Positions 44,329-54,034 of a DNA stretch of 64,000 nt are shown here, one piece after another. A program made the position numbers and the translations under genes. Origin of the DNA: Flavobacterium circumlabens (GTDB lineage: Bacteria; Bacteroidota; Bacteroidia; Flavobacteriales; Flavobacteriaceae); NCBI RefSeq assembly GCF_004345565.1, contig NZ_SLWA01000006.1, forward strand, positions 1 through 64,000, given 5' to 3'. The stretch's first letter is position 1, and the number at the start of each line of letters is the position of its first letter. The notes under the pieces are model-generated. The model was not told the DNA's origin and ran no database searches. It saw only the letters and a program-made list of their open reading frames with translations.

Positions 44329-44508
44329 AATGATGCATTTTAGCAATGGTTAGTTTCTCAAAGATATATATTTTCGAAACAGCATTTATCTTATAAATAA
44401 GATTTGCATTTGCACGTTTTAGCATTATTCTTCATAGAAACATTTTCAAATTACTTCCTTAAGAATCCGCAAAATCGGTGTGCTATCGTACTACGGAAAT
44501 TCTTAAAC

Positions 44509-46239
44509 CTACAATTCATTCGTTTCAAGTTCATTTCTCTTGAAGACCAACAGCTGCATTAACAACGACAACACAATAGTCAAAATGGCACCAATAAAAT
44601 TCAGCCATAAATATCCCAGTTTTTCCTGACCGCTTGGGTAAATATAAATCATGAAATAATAGATTACAAAAATGGTGATCTGACTGATAATAGCACTGTA
44701 AAACATTGCCTTTGCCTGAACGCGACGCAGGTAAAAACCAACCAGGAAAATCCCCAAAACGGTTCCGTAAAAGATGGAACCAATGATATTGACCAACTGA
44801 ATCAGGTTTTCAAATAAGGTACCTACACAGGCAAAAAGTATGGCAATAATTCCCCAGAAAAGCGTGAAAAATTTGGTTGCGTTCAAGTAATGTTTCTCTG
44901 ATTTTTCGGTTTTCAGATTTCGTTTATAAATATCTATAGCTGTTGTAGACGCCAGAGCATTTAAACCTGATGCTGTTGATGACATTGCAGCAGAAAGAAT
45001 TACAGCCAGCAATAATCCGATAAGTCCTTTTGGTAAATAATGCAAAATGAAATGAAAGAACACATAGTCTTTGTCATTAGTTTCACTATTGCTGTCTGCT
45101 TTAGAAATAATTTCTTTCGCACGGTCACGCAGGTCTTTTTCTTTATTGGATAATGCCACCAGTTCTTTTCTCAAAATCGGATTGTCATAATCCTGATTCA
45201 ACTGATCGATGTACAATAAATTGATTACTTTTTTATCTTCAGAAAGCGTATTTAGTTTTTTCTCCAAAAGATGATACTCTTCTTTAAAAGCGGATTTCTC
45301 AATCACAATTTTATTGTTTGGATTAAAGTTTAACGGTACCGGATTGAATTGGAAGAAGACAAAAACCATCACTCCTGTAAGCAGGATAAAAAACTGCATG
45401 GGTACTTTTAGCAAGCCATTCATGATAAGTCCCATTTGGCTTTCACGAACTGATTTCCCGGATAAATAACGTCCAACCTGCGACTGATCTGTTCCAAAAT
45501 AGGCGAGTGCCAGGAAAAAACCACCCGTAATTCCGCTCCAGAAGGTATATTTTTCTTCCGGATTAAAAGAAAAATCCACAATATTCATTTTATCATTTGC
45601 TCCGGCAATATGCAGGGCACTCGTAAAAGTCATATCGTTTGGTAAGTAATGTAAAATCAGGAAAAAGGTGATAAACATTCCGGTCATAATCACAAACATC
45701 TGCTGTTTTTGAGTCACGTTCACCGCTTTTGTTCCTCCTGAAAAAGTATAAATAATAACCAGCAAACCAATCATGATGTTCATGAAAGTCAGATTCCAGC
45801 CTAAAAGTGCCGATAAAATAATCGCCGGGGCATAAATGGTTAGCCCGGTTCCCAGACCTCTTTGAACTAAAAAAAGGATTGCAGCTAACGAACGTGTTTT
45901 AATATCAAAACGTTTTTCCAAAAATTCATAGGCTGTAAAAACTTTACTTTTATGATACAATGGAATAAAAGTAACGCAAATGACGATCATGGCAATTGGC
46001 AATCCAAAGTAAAATTGCACAAACCCCATTCCATCATGGTAGGCTTGTCCCGGAGTCGACAGGAAAGTAATTGCACTTGCCTGAGTAGCCATTACAGAGA
46101 GTCCAACGGTATACCATGGTGTTTCATGATTTCCTAAAATGAAATCCTCAACATTTTTACTTCCTTTGGTTTTCCACGAACCATACCCAACAATAAATAA
46201 AAGAGTAACAATAAGTACGATCCAGTCAAATAGTTGCAT
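44509..46239 (-). CDS. Sodium:solute symporter (SSS family)
   Basis: A 576-residue inner-membrane symporter with about 13 hydrophobic helices. TGGFFLALAYFGTDQSQVGRY is the SSS signature region, and VEDFILGNHETPWYTVGLSV is the usual beginning. A hydrophilic insertion of about 90 residues sits near residues 300-390. It probably imports a sugar or related solute using Na+. It begins 3 nt after the stop of a 35-residue membrane protein and follows a PIG-L deacetylase gene in the same operon, so the substrate may be an acetylated amino sugar or a product of that enzyme; that link is an inference. Confidence 0.85.
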   Translation of the reverse strand: MQLFDWIVLIVTLLFIVGYGSWKTKGSKNVEDFILGNHETPWYTVGLSVMATQASAITFLSTPGQAYHDGMGFVQFYFGLPIAMIVICVTFIPLYHKSKVFTAYEFLEKRFDIKTRSLAAILFLVQRGLGTGLTIYAPAIILSALLGWNLTFMNIMIGLLVIIYTFSGGTKAVNVTQKQQMFVIMTGMFITFFLILHYLPNDMTFTSALHIAGANDKMNIVDFSFNPEEKYTFWSGITGGFFLALAYFGTDQSQVGRYLSGKSVRESQMGLIMNGLLKVPMQFFILLTGVMVFVFFQFNPVPLNFNPNNKIVIEKSAFKEEYHLLEKKLNTLSEDKKVINLLYIDQLNQDYDNPILRKELVALSNKEKDLRDRAKEIISKADSNSETNDKDYVFFHFILHYLPKGLIGLLLAVILSAAMSSTASGLNALASTTAIDIYKRNLKTEKSEKHYLNATKFFTLFWGIIAILFACVGTLFENLIQLVNIIGSIFYGTVLGIFLVGFYLRRVQAKAMFYSAIISQITIFVIYYFMIYIYPSGQEKLGYLWLNFIGAILTIVLSLLMQLLVFKRNELETNEL

Positions 46240-46242
46240 AGG

Positions 46243-46350
46243 TTATGAGTATAATTGCATGATTAAGAAAAAAATAAGGATGTAAACGGCGTTTGCTACC
46301 AAAACATAAGTGTAGCTTTTTTTCCATCTTTTTGTTTTTTTGTCTTCCAT
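46243..46350 (-). CDS. 35-residue single-helix membrane protein, likely symporter partner
   Basis: An intact small gene not covered by ordinary ORF cut-offs. It starts at ATG 46350 and ends at TAA 46243-46245, coding MEDKKTKRWKKSYTYVLVAN and then AVYILIFFLIMQLYS. The N-terminal 12 residues are strongly basic, and the rest is one transmembrane helix, so a cytoplasmic N terminus is expected. It sits exactly between the PIG-L gene (10 nt after its stop) and the SSS symporter (3 nt before its ATG). Small single-helix partners are known for some sodium symporters, such as MetS with MetP. A role as accessory subunit is inferred. Confidence 0.75.
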   Translation of the reverse strand: MEDKKTKRWKKSYTYVLVANAVYILIFFLIMQLYS

Positions 46351-46360
46351 TTTTGAATAT

Positions 46361-48892
46361 TTATTTCTTTAGTTCCTGTTTGGGAGCTTCTATAGGTTGT
46401 TTTAGTGAAATGATATTCGAAAGTAGTCGGTACGCACCGGCAACACCTTCTGGCAATTCCCTGAAAAAACTAAGACCGGTGTAAATGTAATATCCTTTTC
46501 CATAAGGCGCTACTAACAAGGCACCATTTTTTGGTGATTCCCCATTGTCATGCGACGATAGAACAGGAGTGAAGGCAGGGTCATACTGATCCGGATAATA
46601 TAAGCCTTGTTCCTGCGTCCATCCTTCAAAATCTTTGGTACTGATTTTATTTGGCGTATTTAAAACAGGATGATTGGGTGCCAGAAAAGTAATTTTTGCA
46701 TTTTCTTCTGTCACACGGTCATTTGATATTTTTAACGGATACGGCGCAATCTGATCGGTTACCGTTTTACCAAAAGTATTGTATTGAACAATCATGTTTT
46801 TACCGCCTTTTACAAAATCAAAGAGTATTTTTTGTTTGTTGGCCAAAGCATTAACGGTATTATAAGCCCGAATTCCTGTAATTACGGCATTGAAAGAATC
46901 AAGTTTTTCGGGAGTAATTTCTTCAGGTTTTAAAAGGGTTACTTTATATCCCATCTGAGCAAGGCTTTCGGGAACTTCATCCCCTGCACCCATAATATAT
47001 CCGATTGCATTTCCTGAGGTTTTCAGATCAATTCGCAGACATTTAGATTCGGCAGACTTTAAGACCATTTGCTTTGTAATATGACTGTAATCGATAATCG
47101 TTACATCTTTATCAAAACGTTGGTTATCAATTGTAACAATGCTTTTTGCAATGGCTTCTTCGGGGTGAATTGGTGCTGTAACCTCAAAATAAAAGGTTTG
47201 TTCCATTCCTTTCTTCTCTAAAGCAAACGGAATTTGTTTTGGAGAAATCAGCCAGTCATTCGGTAATTCTAATTGTAAAGTTCCTTTAATGTCATCTTTT
47301 CCCGCACGAACTTTTACAGGAACCATTTTACTTTTGGTGTCTTTAAAAATCAACACTTTCTCTAAAATTGAAGTGGTAGCTTCTGGAACAATATCAAGAA
47401 AATTATACATTTCTCCTTTTACGCCGTCATTATATTTGTAAACTACGATTCGTTCAAACGGAATTTCAACACCATTGATTTTTACATTAAAAACAACTTT
47501 TACCTCTCTTATAATATCCGGTATTCCAATATTTTCCTGATTAGACACCGTATACATTCCAACAGTGGCTTTTTCTTTTAGCCAATAGGGTTGTGTATAT
47601 TCGATTGTATTGGGAAGCTGCAGTTGAAGTGTGGTTTTCAGATCAGTATTATTTTTTAAAATACTGTTTTGAATTGTATTTTTATGATCGGGTAGTGTAG
47701 TTACACTCATCAGTTCCATTCCCACCGCAGATCGGTTAATCGCTTCAAGGCTTAACTTAACAGTACTTCCGGGTGTTGCTTCCTGTTCGCTCGCAACAGC
47801 TTCGAGATATAATCCTGAGCAGGAGGCTATGATATTTTTTATCGCAGCAGATTTCAGGTTTTTCCAGTGATCGTCTTCCAGAGATTCAATCATGGTATAG
47901 GCTTTCACTAATTCCGGAATACTTGCTGATGGATTGCTGAAATCATATTTTGCTATAATTTTAGAAATTAATTCCCCAATCGGTTTTCCGTTTTTAACTC
48001 GGTTCCAGGTGGTATCAATTCCATCAAATAACTGATCCGGGTTTGCTGGGCTTTCGCCATTAATGAGCTCCAGATATTCTGTTTCAGTTCCACGCGCACC
48101 GGTACTTCCAAAACCCTGAGACTGGTGACGGCTGCGGCTCAAAGCTGCAATTTCCTGATTAGATTTTCCGATTCCGGTATAATAAACACCAGTTTCCAAT
48201 TTGGTGAATTTTGATTTATTGGCAGCATCAAATTTTTCCTGGCTTCCGTAAAACCACCAGGAAGTATTGAAAAACTGACGTTTTACCTGCCATGGTTTTA
48301 CGTATTTTAACTGTTCAGGGTATATTTTCGGATCATTTGTCAAATTAAAACTTTCAACACTTAACATTGCAGATGATGTGTGATGTCCGTGTGTTGTGCC
48401 TGGTGAGCGATGATCAAATCGATTGATAATCACATCGGGCTGAAATTTTCTTATCGTCCAGACCACATCCGCCAGAACCTTGTCTTTATCCCAGATTTTT
48501 AAAGTTTCATCCGGATTTTTGGAATAACCAAAGTCGTTGGCTCTGGAGAAAAACTGCTCTCCGCCATCTACTTTTCTGGCTTCAATTAATTCCTGAGTTC
48601 TTATCACGCCTAATAATTCTCGCAGTTGCGGACCAATTAAATTCTGACCTCCATCACCACGCGTTAAGGACAAATATCCTGTTCTGGCATTTACCTCATT
48701 TGACAAATAGGATATCAGACGGGTATTTTCATCATCAGGATGTGCTGCCAGATACAATACAGAACCTAAAAAGTTTAATTTTTTGATTTGATTGTAAATT
48801 TCTACAGCATTCGGTTTTTGTGGTTGTTGTGCAAAAGAAATGAAGGTTCCAGCTAAAAAAATAAAAAGAAACTGTATTTGAATTTTTCGCAT
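46361..48892 (-). CDS. PIG-L family deacetylase with C-terminal ThuA-like region
   Basis: An 843-residue exported protein (signal peptide residues 1-21, ISFAQ). The N-terminal PIG-L/LmbE domain has the zinc motif AAHPDDENTR (residues about 50-59) and the later HGHHTSS, both required in GlcNAc deacetylases such as MshB. The middle is beta-rich (NPCBM/FN-like). The last 220 residues, with VITGIRAYNTVNALANKQKI and GKGYYIYTGLSFFRELPEGV, look like a ThuA/GATase1-type flavodoxin fold. It probably removes acyl groups from amino sugars outside the cytoplasm. It leads the operon with the small membrane protein and the SSS symporter. Confidence 0.85.
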   Translation of the reverse strand: MRKIQIQFLFIFLAGTFISFAQQPQKPNAVEIYNQIKKLNFLGSVLYLAAHPDDENTRLISYLSNEVNARTGYLSLTRGDGGQNLIGPQLRELLGVIRTQELIEARKVDGGEQFFSRANDFGYSKNPDETLKIWDKDKVLADVVWTIRKFQPDVIINRFDHRSPGTTHGHHTSSAMLSVESFNLTNDPKIYPEQLKYVKPWQVKRQFFNTSWWFYGSQEKFDAANKSKFTKLETGVYYTGIGKSNQEIAALSRSRHQSQGFGSTGARGTETEYLELINGESPANPDQLFDGIDTTWNRVKNGKPIGELISKIIAKYDFSNPSASIPELVKAYTMIESLEDDHWKNLKSAAIKNIIASCSGLYLEAVASEQEATPGSTVKLSLEAINRSAVGMELMSVTTLPDHKNTIQNSILKNNTDLKTTLQLQLPNTIEYTQPYWLKEKATVGMYTVSNQENIGIPDIIREVKVVFNVKINGVEIPFERIVVYKYNDGVKGEMYNFLDIVPEATTSILEKVLIFKDTKSKMVPVKVRAGKDDIKGTLQLELPNDWLISPKQIPFALEKKGMEQTFYFEVTAPIHPEEAIAKSIVTIDNQRFDKDVTIIDYSHITKQMVLKSAESKCLRIDLKTSGNAIGYIMGAGDEVPESLAQMGYKVTLLKPEEITPEKLDSFNAVITGIRAYNTVNALANKQKILFDFVKGGKNMIVQYNTFGKTVTDQIAPYPLKISNDRVTEENAKITFLAPNHPVLNTPNKISTKDFEGWTQEQGLYYPDQYDPAFTPVLSSHDNGESPKNGALLVAPYGKGYYIYTGLSFFRELPEGVAGAYRLLSNIISLKQPIEAPKQELKK

Positions 48893-48995
48893 AGCGTAAT
48901 GAGGTGTTTTGAAAGAGCCTCAAAAATACTAATTATATTTTTGAAGATTATGTAAATGAAATGTTAATGCTTAAATTTTATCATACTAAAACAAT

Positions 48996-49033
48996 AAAAA
49001 AGCGAGCATCATTGCAATGATGCTCGCTTTTTT
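48996..49033. terminator. Strong bidirectional terminator
   Basis: GCGAGCATCATTG and its complement form a perfect palindromic stem with A-run before and T-run after. It serves the His-rich protein gene (minus strand, stop at 49047). Confidence 0.88.
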
Positions 49034-49046
49034 ATTTAGAAAATAA

Positions 49047-49565
49047 TTATCTTCTTCCGTGTCCGTTATGATCATGATCTCTGTGATGATCATCATGTCT
49101 GTCGTGGTTATCGTGTCTGTCATGTTTATCATGATGTCTGTTATCTCTGTGATTGTCGTGACGCTCATTGTAACCATAAACTGGTCGTGGTCTGTAAGGT
49201 CTTTGAGGAGCACCGTGATAACCTTTATAATATCTTACTTTGTGTCTGTCAAAATAGGTGTAAGGAGTTCTGCCGTGGTAATCTGTTAGAACAACTTTGT
49301 AACCTCCGTACAGATCATAATTACGATATTGTCTTGGCAAACGAGCAGTTCTGACCCATCTTCCTCCTCCAAAATAAATAAATTGTGAGGCTCTGACATC
49401 GTAGTAAGCTTCAATGTCCGGTAAATAATAATACTCCATTTCAGAATAACCAGAAGGACCCCATTCAGGAGCAGTTCCAATGTTTACGTTTACAGATACC
49501 TGGGCATTCGTGGCGTTTGCAATCAAAAGAAATAGTCCGGCGATTGCTATTTTAATTGTTTTCAT
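49047..49565 (-). CDS. Secreted protein with a His/Asp-rich tail
   Basis: A 172-residue exported protein (signal peptide residues 1-21, ATNAQ). The middle (SEMEYYYLPDIEAYYDVRAS, FIYFGGGRWVRT, YDLYGGYKVVLTDYHGRTPY) is a Tyr/Gly-rich beta module seen in small flavobacterial secreted proteins. The last 40 residues are almost all His, Asp, Arg and Asn (HHDKHDRHDNHDRHDDHH), a likely site for binding zinc, copper or nickel. No enzymatic function can be assigned. An inverted repeat CGATAAAA/TTTTATCG at 49649-49670 lies about 85 nt upstream and could be an operator. Confidence 0.7.
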   Translation of the reverse strand: MKTIKIAIAGLFLLIANATNAQVSVNVNIGTAPEWGPSGYSEMEYYYLPDIEAYYDVRASQFIYFGGGRWVRTARLPRQYRNYDLYGGYKVVLTDYHGRTPYTYFDRHKVRYYKGYHGAPQRPYRPRPVYGYNERHDNHRDNRHHDKHDRHDNHDRHDDHHRDHDHNGHGRR

Positions 49566-49789
49566 TTTTTTACTTTTTATGTTAATTTTAATCGTAATTA
49601 CCGATATTCATATACTGTGCCAAAAATAAAAACCAAATGTATTTTAACCGATAAAAAAGGTATTTTATCGATTGGTTATTCTTTAATTTTTTGGAAATAA
49701 TTGATTATTAATATGTTGTATAAAAGTTAAAAATTTATAGAAAAATCACTTTCAACAGGAAAATAAATGGAAGGATTTCAACTTTAAGC

Positions 49790-51616
49790 TTATTTATACT
49801 CCACAACTCTTGGTTTTGCCAGTTCAAAACTTTGTAAACCATAATCTGTAGTTTCAAAAGTATTGGTTTTAGTAATATTATCACCTTGCAGCGGAATACT
49901 GGGATAGTAGGATAGTGATAATTGAAAAGAACTGAAAACCAGATAATCATTACTGACTACTAAACCTAAAGTGATCTTATGGTAAGGTTTATTTCTAAAC
50001 ATGGCATCATTTTGACTTCCAAGTACGGCTAAGGAATAATTAAAAAACGGATTCATACGAAATCCCCAAAGCGCATGTGGCGCATAGGTTTGTGTCTGTA
50101 GCGATAAAACCATTTTACTGGTTCCGTACAAAGCAGCGTTAAAACCAGCCAATCCTTCGCGATCATTAATATTTAGCTGATCGCCAATAACATCGACGCG
50201 GTTCATACCCAATACAAATTTAGGATTAATAAATTGTCTTAGTTTCCAGTTTCCAATACTATATAGTTTGGTAAAATAATTTGATTCAAGCAGTAAAGTT
50301 GTCTGGTAGGTTTTAGATTGATGAAAATAAGTTCCGGCTTCAAAATTCATACTCAGAAATCCTAATCTGTAATAGTTTCCAAAAGAAAATTGTGCTCCGA
50401 CGTAGGGCCTCCAAAAAGTATTTTTATATTGATATCCTAATGTTATTCCGTAAATCCTGCCTATGGGGACATCTTCGGTCTGTCCATTTCTAAAGATATA
50501 ACTATCTTTGACAAATCTTCGGGTATTAACTCCGACACCGCTTAAAATTAGTTTTTCATCCGAATAATAATCTGTAGGATCAAAATCCCTTGACGGGCTT
50601 TCTTTATAATCGATATTCAAAAAGCGGCCGGATACAATCAAGTTTGTAATTCCGTTAGCCTCATCCTCAAAAACTTTTGCCGCCTTTCCTGCCCAAAAGT
50701 CCTGATAATCATATTTAAAAGGCTGGAAAGAATATTGCAAATCCGCAGCCTGTATACTGTCTCTTCTAAAACTTTGGCCTAATAATATTCCGCCCGCCCA
50801 TTTGGTTAGGGGAGAATAAAAGGCCCGTTCGACAGCAACACTTTTACTGTAATTATTGTCGAGATCCATGTTGTATTTTAACGTCGTGCTTATGAAAGTA
50901 TTGACAATATTCGGAACGGTGTAGGTGATATCATTTGCGTTAGCTCCATCTTCAAAACGATTGGTAAAACGATAATCCAATTGCTGGCCGGATCCGAAAA
51001 AATCTTTTTCTTTCATCCCTACAGAAATCTTGTTGCTTGAAAAAGATAAGCGGGGAATTGTGCTCCACGAATCTAATACACGTATGGTAACATCAATAGA
51101 ATCCGATTCTTTACTCACCAGTTTTCTTGTAATTTTTACTGCTGTCACATATCGCTGAGATCGGATAATACGCTCACTTTCCAGTACTTTATAAGCATCA
51201 TAACGTGTATTTCTTTTAAATAACAGCAGATTATAAATAGCTATTTTTTTTGTTTTTAAATGCAGTTTATTACCCGTTCTTTCTCCCCAGTTTCTGGGCA
51301 TGGCTGTTGAATCTGTCACAGAGTGGCCAAAAGGGTCTAAAGTCACGACATTTATTTTACGAATGATTTTACCATCATAATTCGTAGTATCTTTTTCTAT
51401 AATTTCGGCTTCTCTTTTTCGGGGTTTATTGGTTCTGAAAAGCCATTTGTGCAATGTTTTGGTGAACTTGCGCTTTTTAGAATAATTCTGAATTTTTTTA
51501 TAAACTGCTGCACTATCCTTAGTGGTTTCCTTTTTCGGTTTGTCTACTTGCGCACAAATGCTTTGCAGGCAAAAGCAAAGTAAAACAGATATTATTATTT
51601 TAAATTTTCGAAACAT
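49790..51616 (-). CDS. Outer-membrane beta-barrel protein (BamA/TamA-like layout)
   Basis: A 608-residue exported protein (signal peptide residues 1-22, SICAQ). The first 200 residues contain a mixed alpha/beta part (YVTAVKITRKLVSKESDSID and VTIRVLDSWSTIP), which resembles a POTRA-like module. The remainder is made of alternating amphipathic strands (RLGFLSMNFEAGTYFHQSKT, GAQFSFGNYYRLG) that should form a barrel. The chain ends in Lys rather than a terminal aromatic, but earlier strands match outer-membrane barrels. The precise function, assembly or transport, is not clear. Confidence 0.65.
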   Translation of the reverse strand: MFRKFKIIISVLLCFCLQSICAQVDKPKKETTKDSAAVYKKIQNYSKKRKFTKTLHKWLFRTNKPRKREAEIIEKDTTNYDGKIIRKINVVTLDPFGHSVTDSTAMPRNWGERTGNKLHLKTKKIAIYNLLLFKRNTRYDAYKVLESERIIRSQRYVTAVKITRKLVSKESDSIDVTIRVLDSWSTIPRLSFSSNKISVGMKEKDFFGSGQQLDYRFTNRFEDGANANDITYTVPNIVNTFISTTLKYNMDLDNNYSKSVAVERAFYSPLTKWAGGILLGQSFRRDSIQAADLQYSFQPFKYDYQDFWAGKAAKVFEDEANGITNLIVSGRFLNIDYKESPSRDFDPTDYYSDEKLILSGVGVNTRRFVKDSYIFRNGQTEDVPIGRIYGITLGYQYKNTFWRPYVGAQFSFGNYYRLGFLSMNFEAGTYFHQSKTYQTTLLLESNYFTKLYSIGNWKLRQFINPKFVLGMNRVDVIGDQLNINDREGLAGFNAALYGTSKMVLSLQTQTYAPHALWGFRMNPFFNYSLAVLGSQNDAMFRNKPYHKITLGLVVSNDYLVFSSFQLSLSYYPSIPLQGDNITKTNTFETTDYGLQSFELAKPRVVEYK

Positions 51617-51690
51617 TCAACGGTATTTTGACTTTACAAAGATTTTAAATGTAAGATAAATATTGCTCATATCTTTCATTCGGTTACTAT

Positions 51691-52791
51691 TTAATTTTCA
51701 GAATGTACTTTTTTAATTCTCCAAATAAACCTTTTTGGCATATGATTGCCCATCAGATATCCCCAGGGCTCCAGTGATTCGATTCTGTCGAAAATAATTT
51801 TTAAAATTGCCAAAAGCGGTATCGCCAGAAACATGCCGGATATTCCGGCCGCCGCGCCACCAATGATGATGCCCATGATAGAGACAAATGCGTTGATTTC
51901 TACTTTAGAATTAATAATTAACGGAACCAGTACATTATTGTCAATTAATTGAACGATCAGGTTGACAATCAAAATTGAAAGTATCATAGATGTTTCTGCA
52001 GAACCTGTAAGCGAAGCTAAAATGGTTATGATTCCGGCTGCTGTAATACCAATATAAGGTATCAGGTTTAATATTCCCGTGATAAGTCCCAGAAGAATAA
52101 AATATTTTACACCGATAATCCAAAGTCCTAAACTTGTTAATACCGACACAATAATCATTTCTAAAATTAAACTAACGATATAATTATTGATAGAAACTTT
52201 TATTTGAGATAAAATATTTTTTAACGTTGCATGACTTTCTTTGCTTATTAATTTGACCAGAAAAAGAATAAAATGATCCTTATACAATAAAAATAAAAAG
52301 GTATAAATCGGAATAATGGTGCAATCTAAAAGAAGATCACTTATTGATATGATGGCGGAGCCCAGAGTAGCATTTCCATTTTTAACTGAATCCTTGGTTA
52401 CATTATCGATATATTTTTTTTGTTCGCCAATACTAATATTAAAATGATCTTTTATAAACTTATGAATATCAACAATAAAAGCATTTGCGTTCTTTTTAAT
52501 GGTATCAAAATCATTCGCCATATCATTGACTTGATAAGAGATAAAAAATAATATACCAATAATAAATGAAGCAAAAAGAATAACACAAAGAAAGGCTGCG
52601 AGATATCTGGGAAATTTAAGTTTTGTGTTTAAAAAAGTAAAAACCGGAAGCAATAAAACAGCAAATAAAAATGCCATTAATACAGGTGTAATAATATCTT
52701 TTCCGATGCAAAAAATAAATGCAAAACAGATTAAAGTTATTACTATTAAAGAAAGTTTTACATAAAAAGGCAATTCTACTGGTCGAGTCAT
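51691..52791 (-). CDS. AI-2E family transporter
   Basis: A 366-residue inner-membrane protein of the PerM/TqsA (AI-2E) family. It shows about eight hydrophobic helices with an interhelical soluble stretch after the third. Typical parts are VLMAFLFAVLLLPVFTFLN, NLIPYIGITAAGIITILASL and NVLVPLIINSKVEINAFVSI. Members export small molecules or act as Na+/H+ antiporters; only some, such as TqsA, affect AI-2. The substrate here is unknown. It lies 115 nt from the MscS gene upstream in the same direction. Confidence 0.85.
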   Translation of the reverse strand: MTRPVELPFYVKLSLIVITLICFAFIFCIGKDIITPVLMAFLFAVLLLPVFTFLNTKLKFPRYLAAFLCVILFASFIIGILFFISYQVNDMANDFDTIKKNANAFIVDIHKFIKDHFNISIGEQKKYIDNVTKDSVKNGNATLGSAIISISDLLLDCTIIPIYTFLFLLYKDHFILFLVKLISKESHATLKNILSQIKVSINNYIVSLILEMIIVSVLTSLGLWIIGVKYFILLGLITGILNLIPYIGITAAGIITILASLTGSAETSMILSILIVNLIVQLIDNNVLVPLIINSKVEINAFVSIMGIIIGGAAAGISGMFLAIPLLAILKIIFDRIESLEPWGYLMGNHMPKRFIWRIKKVHSEN

Positions 52792-52906
52792 TTTTTTTGG
52801 AATTTTTTATAAAAAAATAGAGTTTTAGTGAAACAAATATTACACTTTATTTAAATAATATTGTTTTAGCTTTTCTACTTTAGTTTATAAAATTCCCATT
52901 CAGAAA

Positions 52907-53437
52907 TTAATCAAAAAACTCCTTTTCTTCGTAGTGGACCGGCATAATAGAGATGCCTTTCTGCAGTAATAGATTATTTGGAAAAATGATTTTTTCGCCT
53001 TCTTTGGTTTTTAAATTTACATGAAAGGCACTGATATCTTCAATTTCCGCTTCGATTGGAAAATCCTTATCGTGAATTTTTATGGTATCGCCAATCCGGA
53101 AAGGGAATGAAAAAAACAAAATCATTCCGGAAGTAATATTGCTCAGAATAGACCATTGCGCAAACATGGCCACACCAATTACGGTTGCAATAGAAGAGAC
53201 AGTTACAAAAATATCTTTGGTTTGAACTCCCCAGATTACAATCAGGCTTATTATAACCAATATATTCATTAACACATGAATGTATTTAATGACCAAGTTG
53301 GTCCGATGCTCTAATAATTGACTGGAACTGGCATAACGACGAATTAACTTGGCAAGAATCATTCTTAAAGCAATTAATGCAAAAAGGAGAATTCCTGTCG
53401 TTATTATTTCCTGACTATATTCTTTAAAAGAAAACAT
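52907..53437 (-). CDS. Small mechanosensitive channel (MscS family)
   Basis: A 176-residue channel with three transmembrane helices followed by the MscS beta domain (GDTIKIHDKDFPIEAEIEDI, IIFPNNLLLQKG). The pore-lining helix region VIGVAMFAQWSILSNITSGM corresponds to TM3. It is much shorter than E. coli MscS (286 residues) because the C-terminal vestibule ends soon after the beta domain. It would open under membrane tension and protect against osmotic downshock. It begins 12 nt after maf and is part of that operon. Confidence 0.85.
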   Translation of the reverse strand: MFSFKEYSQEIITTGILLFALIALRMILAKLIRRYASSSQLLEHRTNLVIKYIHVLMNILVIISLIVIWGVQTKDIFVTVSSIATVIGVAMFAQWSILSNITSGMILFFSFPFRIGDTIKIHDKDFPIEAEIEDISAFHVNLKTKEGEKIIFPNNLLLQKGISIMPVHYEEKEFFD

Positions 53438-53449
53438 AAGTATTTTTTT

Positions 53450-54034
53450 TTATACTAAAGTACTCAAATATTCATAAACTTTGGCCGTTGGAAGTCCCAT
53501 AACATTCGTGTAAGAACCTTCAACCTTGGTAACAGCCATAAAACCAAACCATTCCTGAATACCGTAAGCACCTGCTTTATCGTAGGGTTTGTAATTTTCT
53601 ATGTAAAATAAAATCGCTTCGTCTGATAAATCCTTAAAAGTAACTTTGGTAACATCATTGATAACAGTAGAAGCAGCATTGGTTTTAAAACAAACCGATG
53701 TAAAAACCTCGTGTGTGGCATTGGACATCGATTTGATCATTTCGAAAGCTTCCTGTGCATTTTTTGGTTTCCCCAATGCGCGATTCTGGTGCCAGACAAT
53801 TGTATCACTGGTCACTAAAATCTCGTTCGGATTTAATTCTCCTTCAAAGGCATTTGCTTTTAATACGGCTAGATAATCGGTTATTTCAACTGCTTTTAGC
53901 TCCGGAGGGTATATTTCTTCAATCTCCTTAAGTCTGATTTCAAAATCCAAATCCAGATCTTTAAAAAACTGTTGTCTGCGAGGAGATCCTGAGGCCAGAA
54001 TCAGAGTATATTTTTTTAGTTTTTCTTTAAGCAT
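53450..54034 (-). CDS. maf: Maf-like nucleotide pyrophosphatase
   Basis: A 194-residue nucleoside triphosphate pyrophosphatase that hydrolyses non-canonical or methylated nucleotides. The Maf signatures are LILASGSPRRQQFF at the N terminus, VTSDTIVWHQNRALGKPKNA and AGAYGIQEWFG. The length matches the family (about 190). Its start overlaps the end of the UbiA-like gene by 8 nt, and the MscS gene follows at 12 nt, so the three genes are co-transcribed. Substrate preference between dTTP/UTP-type and m7GTP-type enzymes cannot be decided reliably by eye. Confidence 0.92.
   Translation of the reverse strand: MLKEKLKKYTLILASGSPRRQQFFKDLDLDFEIRLKEIEEIYPPELKAVEITDYLAVLKANAFEGELNPNEILVTSDTIVWHQNRALGKPKNAQEAFEMIKSMSNATHEVFTSVCFKTNAASTVINDVTKVTFKDLSDEAILFYIENYKPYDKAGAYGIQEWFGFMAVTKVEGSYTNVMGLPTAKVYEYLSTLV

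Noticed and set aside
49059-49289. Plus-strand Met/Val/Ile-rich ORF of 76 codons
   Set aside because: Antisense to the His/Asp-rich tail of the secreted protein; composition is explained by the repeats.
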